Positions 1 through 8,839 of a stretch of 64,000 bases of DNA are shown here, in pieces. Each line of letters opens with the position of its first letter. Positions within the stretch are counted from its first letter, which is position 1. The stretch is from Methylobacterium soli (lineage in GTDB: Bacteria > Pseudomonadota > Alphaproteobacteria > Rhizobiales > Beijerinckiaceae): positions 62,001 to 126,000 of the forward strand of contig NZ_VZZK01000016.1 in the NCBI RefSeq assembly GCF_008806385.1, read 5' to 3'. The notes beneath the pieces were generated by a model. The model saw only the letters and a program-made list of their open reading frames with translations, did no database searches and had not been told where the DNA came from. The translations under genes and the position numbers were made by a program.

Positions 1-1641
1 TCACTCGGCGGCGAACAGATTCCAGGCCTCGGCCCGAGGCGCCTGCGCCGGCTCGGGGGTGGACGGCGCGGTGCCGAGGTCACCGGCAGCGACCCTGAGA
101 TCGGCGGCGGCCTTGATGTCGGCGGCGGCGGCCTTGGGATCCCCCGGCGCGGTCTCGCAGGCGAGCGCCGGCAGGGCCACGATGCGGTTGCCGCGAAAAT
201 CGTTGCGGCACACGATGGCGCCGCGGCTCTCGACATAGCCGAGGAGACGCCGGGCCCGGCCCGGCGAGCGGCTGCCGATGGCCCGCGCCAGCGCGGCGTC
301 CCCGGGGCAGGGCTCGTCCGCGAGCGCCGCGCGGGCGAGCAGCAGGTAGAGCCCCTGCACCTCCTCGGGCATCGCGGCGGCCGCCTCCTGCGCCTGCGCC
401 CAGCGCCCGTCCGCCTCCGAATCGGCCGCCGCCGTCAGGGCCGCCTCGTCGATGCCGGCCCGCGCGACGCTGAGCGCCCGGCGGAAGGCCGGCAGCCCGA
501 TCGCCTCCCCGTCGAGCCCCCGCATCCGGCAGCGCACCAGGAAATCCTGGTAGACCACCGCGACGGACTGCCCCCCCGCATCCGGGTCGCCGATGAGGCC
601 GCGCAGCACCGCCTCGCAGCCCGCGCGGTTCTCGGCCGCGCCGAGCGCCGGGGGCGCCTCGACGGGCTCGGGCCGGTAGGCGCTCAGCTCGCGCATCAGG
701 TCGGCCGGGCTCACGCGGGGCTGGGCCGCCGCCCGCGCGCTGGGCGCGCGGGGCGGCAGCAGCGCCTCCTCGGGCGAGGGCGTCAGGATCAGGGCGCGCA
801 GATCCGCCTCGCTCGGTTCCGGCAGGGGGATGAGCTTGGGCGAGCCGGAGCGGGCCGAGGTCGCGACCGGGCCGATGCGCAGGGCGAGCGGACGCCGGCT
901 CAAAGCCGGCCCGAGGGCCACGAACTCGCCGCGGGCGAGGTCGCGGAAGCGCTCGGCGCCGCGCCGGTCGAGGCCCAGGAGATCGGCGGCGCGCGCCATG
1001 TCGATGTCCAGGAAGGTGCGGCCCATCAGGAAGTTGGTGGCCTCGGCCGCCACGTTCTTGGCGAGCTTGGCCAGGCGCTGCGTGGCGATGACGCCGGCGA
1101 GACCGCGCTTGCGCCCGCGGCACATCAGGTTGGTCATGGCCCCGAGGGCGACCTTGCGGGCCTCGTCCGAGACGTCGCCGGCGGCGGCGGGGGCGAAGAT
1201 CTGCGCCTCGTCGACCACGACGAGGACCGGGTACCAATGCGCCCGCTCGGCCTCGAACAGGCCACCCAGGAAGGCGGCGGCGGCGCGCATCTGCGCCTCC
1301 ATGTCGAGGCTCTCGAGGTTGAGCACCACCGAGACCCGGTGCGCCCGCACCCGCGCGGCGATGGCCTGGAGATCGGCCTCCGGGTGGGCGCCGTCGACCA
1401 CCACGTGGCCATAGGCCTCCGACAGGGTGACGAAATCGCCCTCGGGGTCGACCACCACCTGCTGAACCTGGCCCGCGCTCTGCTCGAGGAGCCGGCGCAG
1501 CAGGTGCGACTTGCCCGAGCCCGAATTGCCCTGGACCAGCAGGCGGGTGGCGAGGAGTTCCTCGAGGTCGAGCCGCGCCGGCTCAGGGGCATTCTGCCCC
1601 GCCGCGCCCATGCTCAGACCCATCTCGATGCCGAACGCCAT
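1..1641 (-). CDS. HerA/FtsK-superfamily P-loop ATPase
   Basis: A complete gene of about 546 residues; the TGA stop is the first three bases of the window. Near the N-terminus is a Walker A motif GNSGSGKS (residues 38-45), and a Walker B strand VLVVVDEAQIF ends in D144-E145, followed by a CRGRKRGLAGVIATQR segment. This is the pattern of HerA-type ATPases that use DNA or protein as substrate. The C-terminal half (about 280-546) is low complexity, rich in Ala and Pro, with a possible winged-helix segment. I chose ATG at 1641 because GGAG lies five bases ahead; a GTG at 1644 is only two bases from it. HerA usually pairs with NurA nuclease, but no NurA-like gene is adjacent, so the role in DNA processing is inferred. 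Confidence 0.8.
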   Translation of the reverse strand: MAFGIEMGLSMGAAGQNAPEPARLDLEELLATRLLVQGNSGSGKSHLLRRLLEQSAGQVQQVVVDPEGDFVTLSEAYGHVVVDGAHPEADLQAIAARVRAHRVSVVLNLESLDMEAQMRAAAAFLGGLFEAERAHWYPVLVVVDEAQIFAPAAAGDVSDEARKVALGAMTNLMCRGRKRGLAGVIATQRLAKLAKNVAAEATNFLMGRTFLDIDMARAADLLGLDRRGAERFRDLARGEFVALGPALSRRPLALRIGPVATSARSGSPKLIPLPEPSEADLRALILTPSPEEALLPPRAPSARAAAQPRVSPADLMRELSAYRPEPVEAPPALGAAENRAGCEAVLRGLIGDPDAGGQSVAVVYQDFLVRCRMRGLDGEAIGLPAFRRALSVARAGIDEAALTAAADSEADGRWAQAQEAAAAMPEEVQGLYLLLARAALADEPCPGDAALARAIGSRSPGRARRLLGYVESRGAIVCRNDFRGNRIVALPALACETAPGDPKAAAADIKAAADLRVAAGDLGTAPSTPEPAQAPRAEAWNLFAAE

Positions 1642-2019
1642 CACCGCTCCGGTTGCAGGCCGTGTGCCGAAAATCCAATGCCCCGCGGGGATCCGGCGGA
1701 TCCCCGCGGGGCGCCGGACCCTAACACGCGGGGGCAGGCGCCGTTTCCGCCCCGGCCCGGCGCATCCACAGGGATGGGGTCGCAGGGCCTGCCAGCCTGG
1801 GTCTTCGTGCCTAGGTCCGAGAGCCTAGGTAAATTGGCTTAGGGTCATAAGCCTAGGAACGATGCCGTCCACCCCCTGCCCGTCCGGCCCTCCCCTGCCC
1901 CCTTGGCGGGCTTGGCTTCGCGGTGTCCTCTTGGCCTTGCGGTGTCCTCCTGTCTCGCGGTGTCGCCGTGGCCATTCGGGCGGCCCCGTGCGAAGAAACC
2001 CGCCCCCGGAGCCGTCACC
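1642..2019. other. gene-free gap between divergent genes
   Basis: No convincing gene lies here. It separates the divergently transcribed HerA-like gene and the P1 peptidase and must hold both promoters. It contains a perfect inverted repeat (1680-1712), three copies of GCCTAGG (1809, 1823, 1851), a rare hexamer in DNA of this composition, and a degenerate 17-18 bp repeat around CGCGGTGTC (about 1917-1972). Confidence 0.6.
1680..1712. repeat. perfect 15-bp inverted repeat, 3-base loop
   Basis: GCCCCGCGGGGATCC (1680-1694) is followed by a 3-base spacer and its exact reverse complement. The hairpin would be extremely stable. No T-run follows on either strand, so an intrinsic terminator is not indicated; an operator or a structured leader upstream of the HerA-like gene is possible. 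Confidence 0.7.
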
Positions 2020-3057
2020 ATGCGCCGCAACAGCCTCACCGACATCCCGGGCATCCGCGTCGGCCACGCGGGCGACGCGCGGGTCGCGAGCGGCACCACC
2101 GCGATCCTGTTCGACGCGCCGGTCACGGCGGCCGTCGACGTGCGGGGCGGGGGGCCGGGCACCCGCGAGACCGACCTCCTCGACCCCGAGCGCACGGTGG
2201 CGGGCATCGACGCGCTGATCCTGTCCGGGGGCTCGGCCTTCGGACTCGACGCGGCGGCCGGCGTGGTGGCGTGGCTCGCCGAGAACGGGCGCGGCTTCCC
2301 CATCGGCGGCATGCGGGTGCCGATCGTGCCGGGCGCGATTCTGTTCGATCTCCTCAACGGCGGCGACAAGGATTGGGGCCGCTACCCGCCCTATCGCGAG
2401 CTCGGCTACGCGGCCGCCGCCGCGGCGGCGGCGGATTTCGCGATCGGCTCCGTCGGGGCAGGGACCGGCGCCCGCACGGCGAACCTCAAGGGCGGCCTCG
2501 GCACCGCCTCGGCGGCGGTCGCGGGCACCGGCCTGTCGGTCGGGGCCCTCGTCGCCGTCAACGCCTTCGGGCGGGTCACGATCGGGGAGGGGCCGCATTT
2601 CTGGGCAGCCCCCTTCGAGCGGGAGGCCGAGTTCGGCGGGCTCGGCTGGCCCGGGCAGGTGCCGCCCGCCGCCCTCGCCTTCCCGGCCCGCGCGATGCCG
2701 GGCGCCTCGACCACCCTCGCCGTGGTGGCGACCGACGCGGTGCTGACGAAGGCGCAGGCGCGCCGCCTCGCGGTGGCGGCGCAGGACGGGCTCGCCCGGG
2801 CGATCCACCCGGTGCACACGCCCCTCGACGGCGACGTGGTGTTCGCGGCGGCGACGGGCCGCCGCCCCCTGGCCGATCCGGTCATCGACCTCGCCCGCCT
2901 CGGGGACGCGGCGGCGCAGGTGCTCGCCCGCGCGGTCGCCCGGGGCGTCCACGCCGCATCCGCCCTGCCCGGCCTGGCGACGATTCCCGCGGGGGCCGCC
3001 CCGTCGTTCCTCGGCCTGCCGCCGGCCTGGGCGGACCTGTTCGGGAAAGACGCCTGA
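2020..3057 (+). CDS. P1 family (DmpA/NylC-type) peptidase
   Basis: 345 residues, an Ntn-hydrolase of peptidase family S58. The N-terminus NSLTDIPGIRVGHA, the glycine-rich ILSGGSAFGLDAAAG segment (68-81) and GTGARTANLKGG (148-159) are family hallmarks. The stretch PGASTTLAVVATDA (227-240) corresponds to the self-cleavage site of NylC-type enzymes; Thr231 is the likely new N-terminal nucleophile after autoproteolysis. The family cleaves beta-peptides, D-amino-acid amides or nylon oligomers; the substrate here cannot be told from sequence. ATG at 2020 is preceded by GGAG at 2008-2011; an upstream in-frame start at 1903 would add a non-conserved tail. Confidence 0.88.
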   Translation: MRRNSLTDIPGIRVGHAGDARVASGTTAILFDAPVTAAVDVRGGGPGTRETDLLDPERTVAGIDALILSGGSAFGLDAAAGVVAWLAENGRGFPIGGMRVPIVPGAILFDLLNGGDKDWGRYPPYRELGYAAAAAAAADFAIGSVGAGTGARTANLKGGLGTASAAVAGTGLSVGALVAVNAFGRVTIGEGPHFWAAPFEREAEFGGLGWPGQVPPAALAFPARAMPGASTTLAVVATDAVLTKAQARRLAVAAQDGLARAIHPVHTPLDGDVVFAAATGRRPLADPVIDLARLGDAAAQVLARAVARGVHAASALPGLATIPAGAAPSFLGLPPAWADLFGKDA

Positions 3058-3063
3058 GGCGCC

Positions 3064-3372
3064 TCAGCCCGCCCCGTCGATCGCCTCGCGACCGTCCTGC
3101 AGGAGCTGTGCGAGGCCGGCATCGACCTCGGCGCCGAGCATCGCGCGCTCGGCCTCGGTGAGGTCCCGGGCCCATCGCGGCCCGGCGAAGCCGTCCGCGC
3201 AGCGCGCCCGCTCGGCGGCGATGTAGGCCTCGGTCTCGGCGGGCTGCGTGCGCAGGGCCTGGACGAAGCCGAACCAGGCCGCCCGCTCCACCACCGCCAG
3301 GCGGGCGCGCAGGCGGATCATCACGGCCCGGTCGGGGCTCACCTCCGGGCCGCCCTCATCCCGATCGCTCAT
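3064..3372 (-). CDS. hypothetical protein, 102 aa
   Basis: A charged, mostly helical protein with no recognised family. The start ATG at 3372 has GGGAG upstream, and codon use is like that of neighbouring genes. It converges with the P1 peptidase (6-bp gap) and lies 10 bp downstream of the small exported protein on the same strand, so the two may be cotranscribed. No transmembrane segment or signal peptide is visible. Function unknown. Confidence 0.55.
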   Translation of the reverse strand: MSDRDEGGPEVSPDRAVMIRLRARLAVVERAAWFGFVQALRTQPAETEAYIAAERARCADGFAGPRWARDLTEAERAMLGAEVDAGLAQLLQDGREAIDGAG

Positions 3373-3382
3373 GCTCGCTCCC

Positions 3383-3589
3383 TCAGCGCCGCGGCTCGCA
3401 GCGGGTCTTGACGTAGCTGCCCTCGCCGCCCGCATGGCCCGCATTGGCGGCCAGCACAGGCCCCTGGATCAGGCATTCCTGAAGGGTATGGGCCGGCCCG
3501 GTGATCACGTCGAGCGCCGTTTCGCGGGAGCAATCGGGGGCCTGGACCGTGGAGGCGCAGACGAGCGCGACGACGAGGATGGCATTCAT
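3383..3589 (-). CDS. small secreted protein, 68 aa
   Basis: Starts MNAILVVALVCASTVQA, a short hydrophobic signal peptide with a probable cleavage after VQA (about residue 17). The mature part of about 50 residues has two further cysteines (DCSRET, QECLIQ) and a third near the C-terminus (TRCEPRR). AGGGAGG lies a few bases before the ATG, a strong ribosome binding site. Short Cys-containing periplasmic proteins like this are common and uncharacterised in Methylobacteriaceae; no function is claimed. Confidence 0.6.
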   Translation of the reverse strand: MNAILVVALVCASTVQAPDCSRETALDVITGPAHTLQECLIQGPVLAANAGHAGGEGSYVKTRCEPRR

Positions 3590-3640
3590 GGAACCTCCCT
3601 GGCTCCGATGCGGGCGAGCACCCGAGCGGGCGCGCGGGAG

Positions 3641-3717
3641 CCGGCGAGGGAGCCGGCAAAAGAGACCGGCAAGAGAAACCGGCAAGAGAGACCCGCAAGA
3701 GAGACCCGCAAGGGGAC
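3641..3717. repeat. 13-bp tandem repeat, about six copies
   Basis: Imperfect head-to-tail units of CCGGCAAGAGAGA (first and last more diverged) between the small secreted protein and the DMT transporter. The purine-rich plus strand gives strong strand asymmetry. It is one of many short arrays in this window located between or at the ends of genes. Confidence 0.75.
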
Positions 3718-3798
3718 GCCGCCAAGGTGCGGCAGAATTCCGGTCTCCCCAAGGGCCCGCGTCGTCGCAGGGGAGGGGCGCCCGGGCAGAGGGGCCGC

Positions 3799-4716
3799 TC
3801 AGGCCGCGGGGGCGGCGGGCGCCCGGCGGGCCCGGGCCGCGCTCAGCGTGCTGCCCGCCGAGGCCGCCACGATGCAGGCGATGGCGAGCCCCTCGGGCAG
3901 GCTCAGGCGCTCGCCCAGGATCGCCAGCGCGGCGAGCGCGGCGATGGCCGGCTCGAGGCTGAGCAGCACCCCGAAGGTCTGGCGCGGCAGGCGCTTCAGG
4001 GCGACCATCTCGAGGCTGTAGGGCAGCGCGCTCGACAGGATCGCGACCATGAGGCCGAGGCCCATCAGGCGGAGGTCGAACAGGGCGGCGCCGGCCTGCG
4101 CCACGCCGACGGGCAGCACCACGAGGGCCGCCACCGCCATGCCGAGGGAGACCGCCTGCCCTCCGTGCAGCCGCCCGGCCCGCTGCCCGAACACGATGTA
4201 GAGGGCCCAGCACAGGGCGGCGCCGAGGACGCAGGCGAGCCCGACCGGATCCAGCGGCTGCAGCGCGGCCGGGGCGGCCAGCCGCCTGGGCAGGAGCAGC
4301 AGGGCGAGCCCGAGGGCGGCGAGGCCGATCCAGAGGACATCCGCGAGCCGGCGCGAGGCGAGGAGCGCCACCGCGAGGGGCCCGGTGAACTCGATCGCGA
4401 CCGCGATGCCGAGCGGGATCGTGCGCAGCGACAGGTAGAACAGGAGGTTCATGGCCCCGAGCACGGCCCCGTAGAGCGCGAGCGTCCCGGCATCGCGCCC
4501 GGACAGGGGCCAGCGCCAGGGCCGCCAGAACGCGCAGAGCAGCAGCGCCGCGAAGCCGACCCGGTAGGCGGTGGTGCCCGCCGCCCCGATGGCCGGGAAC
4601 AGGTGCTTGGCGAAGGCCGTGCCGACGCAGAGGCAGACGATGCCGGCCACGAGGGCGCCGACGAGCAGCAGCAGCGGGACGCTGCCCGGCCGGCTGGGAA
4701 CGTCCGGCCGGCTCAC
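3799..4716 (-). CDS. EamA/DMT-family transporter (RhtA-like exporter)
   Basis: 305 residues with about ten hydrophobic helices in two homologous EamA halves, the layout of drug/metabolite transporters. Segments such as SLRTIPLGIAVAIEFTGPL and LLSLEPAIAALAALAILGE match the RhtA threonine/homoserine exporter subgroup, so amino-acid efflux across the inner membrane is likely but unproven. The GTG start at 4716 overlaps the stop of the upstream histidine kinase in a GTGA arrangement, implying translational coupling. The C-terminus is Ala/Arg-rich. Confidence 0.8.
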   Translation of the reverse strand: MSRPDVPSRPGSVPLLLLVGALVAGIVCLCVGTAFAKHLFPAIGAAGTTAYRVGFAALLLCAFWRPWRWPLSGRDAGTLALYGAVLGAMNLLFYLSLRTIPLGIAVAIEFTGPLAVALLASRRLADVLWIGLAALGLALLLLPRRLAAPAALQPLDPVGLACVLGAALCWALYIVFGQRAGRLHGGQAVSLGMAVAALVVLPVGVAQAGAALFDLRLMGLGLMVAILSSALPYSLEMVALKRLPRQTFGVLLSLEPAIAALAALAILGERLSLPEGLAIACIVAASAGSTLSAARARRAPAAPAA

Positions 4717-7169
4717 CGCGCCGAACCGCTCCCGTCGCCCGTCCCCGGCCCGTCCTTGGCGGCGAGCCGGTCGATCAGCCCCTGCATGCCGCTGGGCACC
4801 GGGCTGTCGGGCTCGCGGGCGTAGAGGGTGCGCAATTGCCGCCCGATCTCCGCCAGGCTGAGGGAGCCCTTGAGAATGACCCGGTCGGCCTGGGTGGCGA
4901 GGCTCGCCTTCTCGGCCTCGGTGATCTCCTTGGCGGTGAGCACCACCACGGGCACGTCGCCGCCGTCGGGCCGGGCCCGCAGGGCCCGCAGGAAGCCGAA
5001 CCCGTCCATCTCCGGCATCATCAGGTCGAGGAGGATCAGGCTCGGGAAGCCCGCGTCGAGGCGCGTGAGGGCGGCGGCGCCGTTCTCGGCCTCGTCCACG
5101 GTCCAGCCGTCGCGGGTCAGCGTCCGGCGCAGGCGCTCGCGGGCGTCCCGGTCGTCGTCGACCACGAGCACGCGGCCCTCGACGCCCTCGGGCCGGTAGC
5201 GGTCCATCAGGCTCTTGAGGCGGCCCCACGCGATCGGCTTGACGAGGTAATCGGTGGCGCCGAGCGCCTGGCCGAGGCCCTGCTCGGCCACCACCGAGGT
5301 CATGATGACGGGGATGCCGGCGAGCTCGGGATCGCTGCGCACGGCGTGCAGCACCGCCCAGCCGTCCATGCGCGGCATCTCGACGTCGAGCAGGATGGCG
5401 CGGGGCTTCAGGGCGCGGGCGAGGGTCAGGCCGGCGCGCCCGTCATTGGCGGTGCGGACCCGGAACCCCTCGCGCTCGAGGAAGCGCTGCAGGATCTCGC
5501 GGGCGGCCGGGTCGTCGTCGACGAGGAGCACCGCGTCGTGCTCCTCGTGCTCGGGGATCACCGGCGCCTCGATGGCGCCCTCGGCCTCGGCCACCGCCTC
5601 GTCCTCGGGGCTGAGCTCGGCGGGCAGGCGGATCGTGAAGGTCGAGCCGGCGCCGTGCCGGCTCTCCACCGCGATGTCGCCGCCCATCTTGCGGCAGAAG
5701 GCGCGGGTGATGGCGAGGCCGAGGCCGGTGCCGCCGAACTGGCGGGTGGTCGATTCGTCGGCCTGGGCGAAGCGCTCGAACAGGCGCCCGATCTGCTCCT
5801 CGGTGAGCCCGATCCCCGTATCGGCGACGGAGAAGCTCAGCCAGTCGGCCCCCTCCTCCCGGTGGCGGCGCACCGACAGGGTGATGCGGCCCTCCTCGGT
5901 GAATTTCGCGGCGTTGCCGATGAGGTTCAGCAGGCACTGGCGGATCTTGGTCTGGTCCTGGTGCATCTCGCCGAGATCGGGTCCGAGATCGGCCGCGAAA
6001 CGGTTGTGCTTCTTGGCGACGAGGGCTTCGGTGGCCGCCTCCACGTCCTCGACGAGGGACGCGACCGCGAAGGTCTCGCCCGAGACGGTCATGCGCCCGG
6101 CCTCGATCTTCGAGATGTCCAGGACGTCGTTGATCAGGCTGAGGAGGTGGCGCGCCGCCGTCTCGATCTTGCGCAGGTCCGGCAGCAGGGTGGACTGGCC
6201 GAGATCCTCCAGCTCCTCACCGAGCATCTCGGCGTAGCCGATCACCGCCGAGAGCGGCGTGCGCAGCTCGTGGCTCATATTGGCGATGAACTGGCTCTTG
6301 GCGAGGTTGGCCGCCTCCGCCGCCGCCCGCGCCCGCTCGACCTCGGCCTCCGCCTCCTTGCGCGCGGTGATGTCGACGTTGAGGCCGACCCATTCGCGGA
6401 TCGCTCCGTCCGCCGCGAGCACCGGCACGCCGCGCACCTCGGTGTCGCGCCAGACCCCGTCGGCGCGGCGCAGGCGGTACTCGACCTGATAGGGCGTGCG
6501 GGTCTTGAGGCATTCCGCCCAGACCTCGGCGGCGTGGGCCCGGTCGTCGGGATGGACGGCGTCGACCCAGCCCCAGCCCTGGTAGGCCTCGTCGCTCTGG
6601 CCCGTATAGAGGCTCCAGCGGGGCTGCGGCGGCAGCAGCTCGCCCTCCGCGCTGGTGTTCCAGATCACCGCCGCCGAGGCTTCGACCAGCGCCCGGAAGC
6701 GCTCCTCGGACTGACGCAGGGCCGCCTCGGCGGCGCGGGCCTCGGTGACGTCGGTGTTGGTGCCGTACCAGCGCAGGATCCGGCCCCGCGCGTCCCGGTG
6801 GGGCAGGGCCTGGGACAGGAACCAGCGGTATTGCCCGTCGCGCCCGCGCAGCGGAAAGGTGTCCTCCCAGGATTCGCCCGCCGCGATCGCGGCCCGGAAG
6901 CGCTCCGTCACCGCCTCGACATGGTCGGGGTGGTGGACCTTGCGCCAGCCCCAATCCTGCATCTCGTCGAAATTCGAGCCGGTGTAGTCGTACCAGCGCC
7001 GGTTGTACCAGACGATGGTGCCGTCGGCCCGCGCCATCCAGGCGAGCTGCGGCAGCGCCTCCGCGAGATTGCGGTAATCGGCGTCTCCGATGTCAGGGTC
7101 CGGCATCGCGTCGTCTCGGCTCATGCGTCCATCGGCTCCCGGCCCGCCGCCCGCGGGCGCGCCTTCCAT
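4713..7169 (-). CDS. hybrid histidine kinase, two PAS and two receiver domains
   Basis: 818 residues, no transmembrane helix, so cytoplasmic. In order: PAS (about 30-145, WYNRRWYDYTG), second PAS with PAC (about 155-270), a short coiled coil (270-295), HisKA with phospho-acceptor His300 in MSHELRTPLS, an HATPase_c domain (about 405-520) with VADTGIG and GGTGLGL, then two receivers with phospho-acceptors Asp595 (LLDVEMPRMDG) and Asp715 (LLDLMMPEMDG). The second receiver ends in LKGSLSLAEIGRQL. The architecture is that of a soluble phosphorelay sensor without an output domain. The signal is unknown; an unidentified Hpt or regulator must carry the output. An internal ATG at 7124 is an alternative start. 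It is coupled to the downstream exporter. Confidence 0.9.
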   Translation of the reverse strand: MEGAPAGGGPGADGRMSRDDAMPDPDIGDADYRNLAEALPQLAWMARADGTIVWYNRRWYDYTGSNFDEMQDWGWRKVHHPDHVEAVTERFRAAIAAGESWEDTFPLRGRDGQYRWFLSQALPHRDARGRILRWYGTNTDVTEARAAEAALRQSEERFRALVEASAAVIWNTSAEGELLPPQPRWSLYTGQSDEAYQGWGWVDAVHPDDRAHAAEVWAECLKTRTPYQVEYRLRRADGVWRDTEVRGVPVLAADGAIREWVGLNVDITARKEAEAEVERARAAAEAANLAKSQFIANMSHELRTPLSAVIGYAEMLGEELEDLGQSTLLPDLRKIETAARHLLSLINDVLDISKIEAGRMTVSGETFAVASLVEDVEAATEALVAKKHNRFAADLGPDLGEMHQDQTKIRQCLLNLIGNAAKFTEEGRITLSVRRHREEGADWLSFSVADTGIGLTEEQIGRLFERFAQADESTTRQFGGTGLGLAITRAFCRKMGGDIAVESRHGAGSTFTIRLPAELSPEDEAVAEAEGAIEAPVIPEHEEHDAVLLVDDDPAAREILQRFLEREGFRVRTANDGRAGLTLARALKPRAILLDVEMPRMDGWAVLHAVRSDPELAGIPVIMTSVVAEQGLGQALGATDYLVKPIAWGRLKSLMDRYRPEGVEGRVLVVDDDRDARERLRRTLTRDGWTVDEAENGAAALTRLDAGFPSLILLDLMMPEMDGFGFLRALRARPDGGDVPVVVLTAKEITEAEKASLATQADRVILKGSLSLAEIGRQLRTLYAREPDSPVPSGMQGLIDRLAAKDGPGTGDGSGSAR

Positions 7170-7212
7170 ATAAGTTTCGGGAGCCGGTTCGGATCAGCCC
7201 GGCCGCCGGAAT

Positions 7213-8205
7213 TCAGCGCGCGGGCGGTCCCGGCCGGGCGCCGCAATCGTGGGCGGCAAGCCGGGATGACTGCCCGGATGACTGCCCGGATGCTTGCCGC
7301 GATGCTTGCCGCGATGCTTGCCGCGATGCTTGCCGCGATGCTTGCCGCGATGCTTGCCGCGATGCCTGCCGGGCGGCCCGCCACGTGTCGAGGGCGTAGA
7401 GGGCGAGCGCCAGCCAGATCAGGCCGAACAGGGGCACCTGGTGGGGCGCCACCTGCTCGCCATAGGCCAGCACGCTGAGCCCGAGCAGGCCGGTCGGCGC
7501 GAGGTATTGCAGCAGGCCGAGGGTGGCGAGCTTCATCCGCTCGGCGGCGGCCGCGAACCAGATCAGCGGCAGCGCCGTCGTCACCCCGGTCAGGGCCAGG
7601 AGCCCGAGGGTCTGGCCGTCGCGCGGGGTCGTCTCCGGGGTCCAGGCCCAGTAGGCGAGCGCGAAGGGGGCGAGCAGCAGGGTCTCGGCCAGGAACCCGA
7701 CCACCGGATCGACGCCGACGACCTTCCGGATCAGCCCGTAGAGGGAGAAGCTGGCCGCCAGCGCCAGGGCCAGCCAGGGCAGGGTCCCGGCCATGGCGAC
7801 CGCCACGATCACGCCCGACGCCGCGATCACCACGGCGGCGATCTGCACCGGGCGCAGGCGCTCGCCGAGCACCGCGGCCCCGAGGGCGACGCTGACGAGG
7901 GGGTTGATGTAGTAGCCGAGGCTCGCGTCGAGCAGGTGGCCGCTATTCACCGCGGTGAGGTAGAGCAGCCAGTTCACCCCGATGAGGGCGGCGGAGGCCG
8001 CGAGCCATCCGTGCCGGGCCCGCAGGGGAAACGGGCTGCGCAGGCGGGCGCGCCACAGGGCTACCAGGGCGAGGGCGAACAGGCTCGACCAGACGATGCG
8101 CTCGGCCAGGATCAGGCCGGGGCTGAGATGGCCGAGCAGCCGGAAATGCACCGGGACCACGAGGCCCCAGCTCAAATAGGCACCGAGCGCGTAGACGAGG
8201 CCCAC
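7213..8205 (-). CDS. rarD: RarD-type EamA transporter with repetitive C-terminal tail
   Basis: About 330 residues. The core (YALGAYLSWGLVVPVHFRLL, then VNSGHLLDASLGYYINPLVSV and LQYLAPTGLLGLSVLAYGE) is the chloramphenicol-sensitivity protein RarD subgroup of DMT transporters, with ten predicted helices. Its substrate in this family is not established. After the last helix the protein continues as a tail of repeated RQAS/SGQS tetrapeptides (about 36 residues) encoded by a 12-bp array. I prefer GTG at 8205, preceded by GGGAG eight bases ahead; GTG at 8247 would add 14 non-conserved residues and has no clear ribosome binding site. Confidence 0.82.
   Translation of the reverse strand: MGLVYALGAYLSWGLVVPVHFRLLGHLSPGLILAERIVWSSLFALALVALWRARLRSPFPLRARHGWLAASAALIGVNWLLYLTAVNSGHLLDASLGYYINPLVSVALGAAVLGERLRPVQIAAVVIAASGVIVAVAMAGTLPWLALALAASFSLYGLIRKVVGVDPVVGFLAETLLLAPFALAYWAWTPETTPRDGQTLGLLALTGVTTALPLIWFAAAAERMKLATLGLLQYLAPTGLLGLSVLAYGEQVAPHQVPLFGLIWLALALYALDTWRAARQASRQASRQASRQASRQASRQASRQASGQSSGQSSRLAAHDCGARPGPPAR
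7265..7372. repeat. 12-bp tandem repeat, nine units, in rarD 3' end
   Basis: Two units of GATGACTGCCCG, six identical units of GATGCTTGCCGC (7289-7360) and a diverged last unit. The unit is a multiple of three, so copy-number change lengthens or shortens the RarD tail by four residues without frameshift. Six identical units imply recent expansion. Confidence 0.92.
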
Positions 8206-8348
8206 TTCCCGAGCTCCCTCCCCGCCCGCCGGGTGCGGCGGGGGCACGCCCGCCGGGTCCGGCGGGGGCAGGCTTCATAGCGGCCGATGGCGGGCGCCGT
8301 CAGGGCCTCCGGCGCCGGGCCTGCCCTGTGCGCGGCGCGGGGACCGCC

Positions 8349-8756
8349 TCAGCGCCGGACCGGGGCGATCGGGTCGCCGCGCATCAGGGCGTTCAGGCGC
8401 TCGGTGTCGAAGCCGTTCGGGATCTTGGGCGCGGCGGGCTTCGGCGCGAGGGCCGCGACCTTCGGCTCGGCCGCCCGGGTGCCGGGCCGGGCCTCGCCCG
8501 CCCGGGTCCCGCTCGGGCGGATTGCGCCGGGCGCGGCTCCGCCGGGCAGGATGGCGCCCGGCTTGCCCTCGCCGGGCCCCGGCTCGGGCAGGATCGAGCC
8601 GGTGGCGGAGGGTTCCGGCGGGAGGGCGTGGGCGAGGCGCGGGGCCGGCTGCAGGTGCGCGAGCCGGTCGGCGCAGGTGAAGCCGACGATGCCGGTGCTG
8701 GCGGCCACGACGGCGCCCACGGCGAGGAGACGCAGGATACGCAAGGGCGAACTCAT
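8349..8756 (-). CDS. hypothetical membrane-anchored, Pro/Ala-rich protein, 135 aa
   Basis: Begins MSSPLRILRLLAVGAVVAAS, one hydrophobic segment (about residues 5-28) serving as signal anchor or signal peptide, followed by a disordered stretch rich in Pro, Ala and Gly and a short conserved-looking end (IPNGFDTERLNALMRGDPIAP). No enzymatic motif. It is divergently oriented to the RMF-like gene (84-bp gap). Probably envelope-located; function unknown. The Shine-Dalgarno is weak, so the start is moderately certain. Confidence 0.55.
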   Translation of the reverse strand: MSSPLRILRLLAVGAVVAASTGIVGFTCADRLAHLQPAPRLAHALPPEPSATGSILPEPGPGEGKPGAILPGGAAPGAIRPSGTRAGEARPGTRAAEPKVAALAPKPAAPKIPNGFDTERLNALMRGDPIAPVRR

Positions 8757-8839
8757 CCCGGATACGCGAACAGGGCACCAGGATAGGCACGCGGCCGTTA
8801 ACGAAGGGACACTCCCGGCCACGATTGAACGGAAATCCG

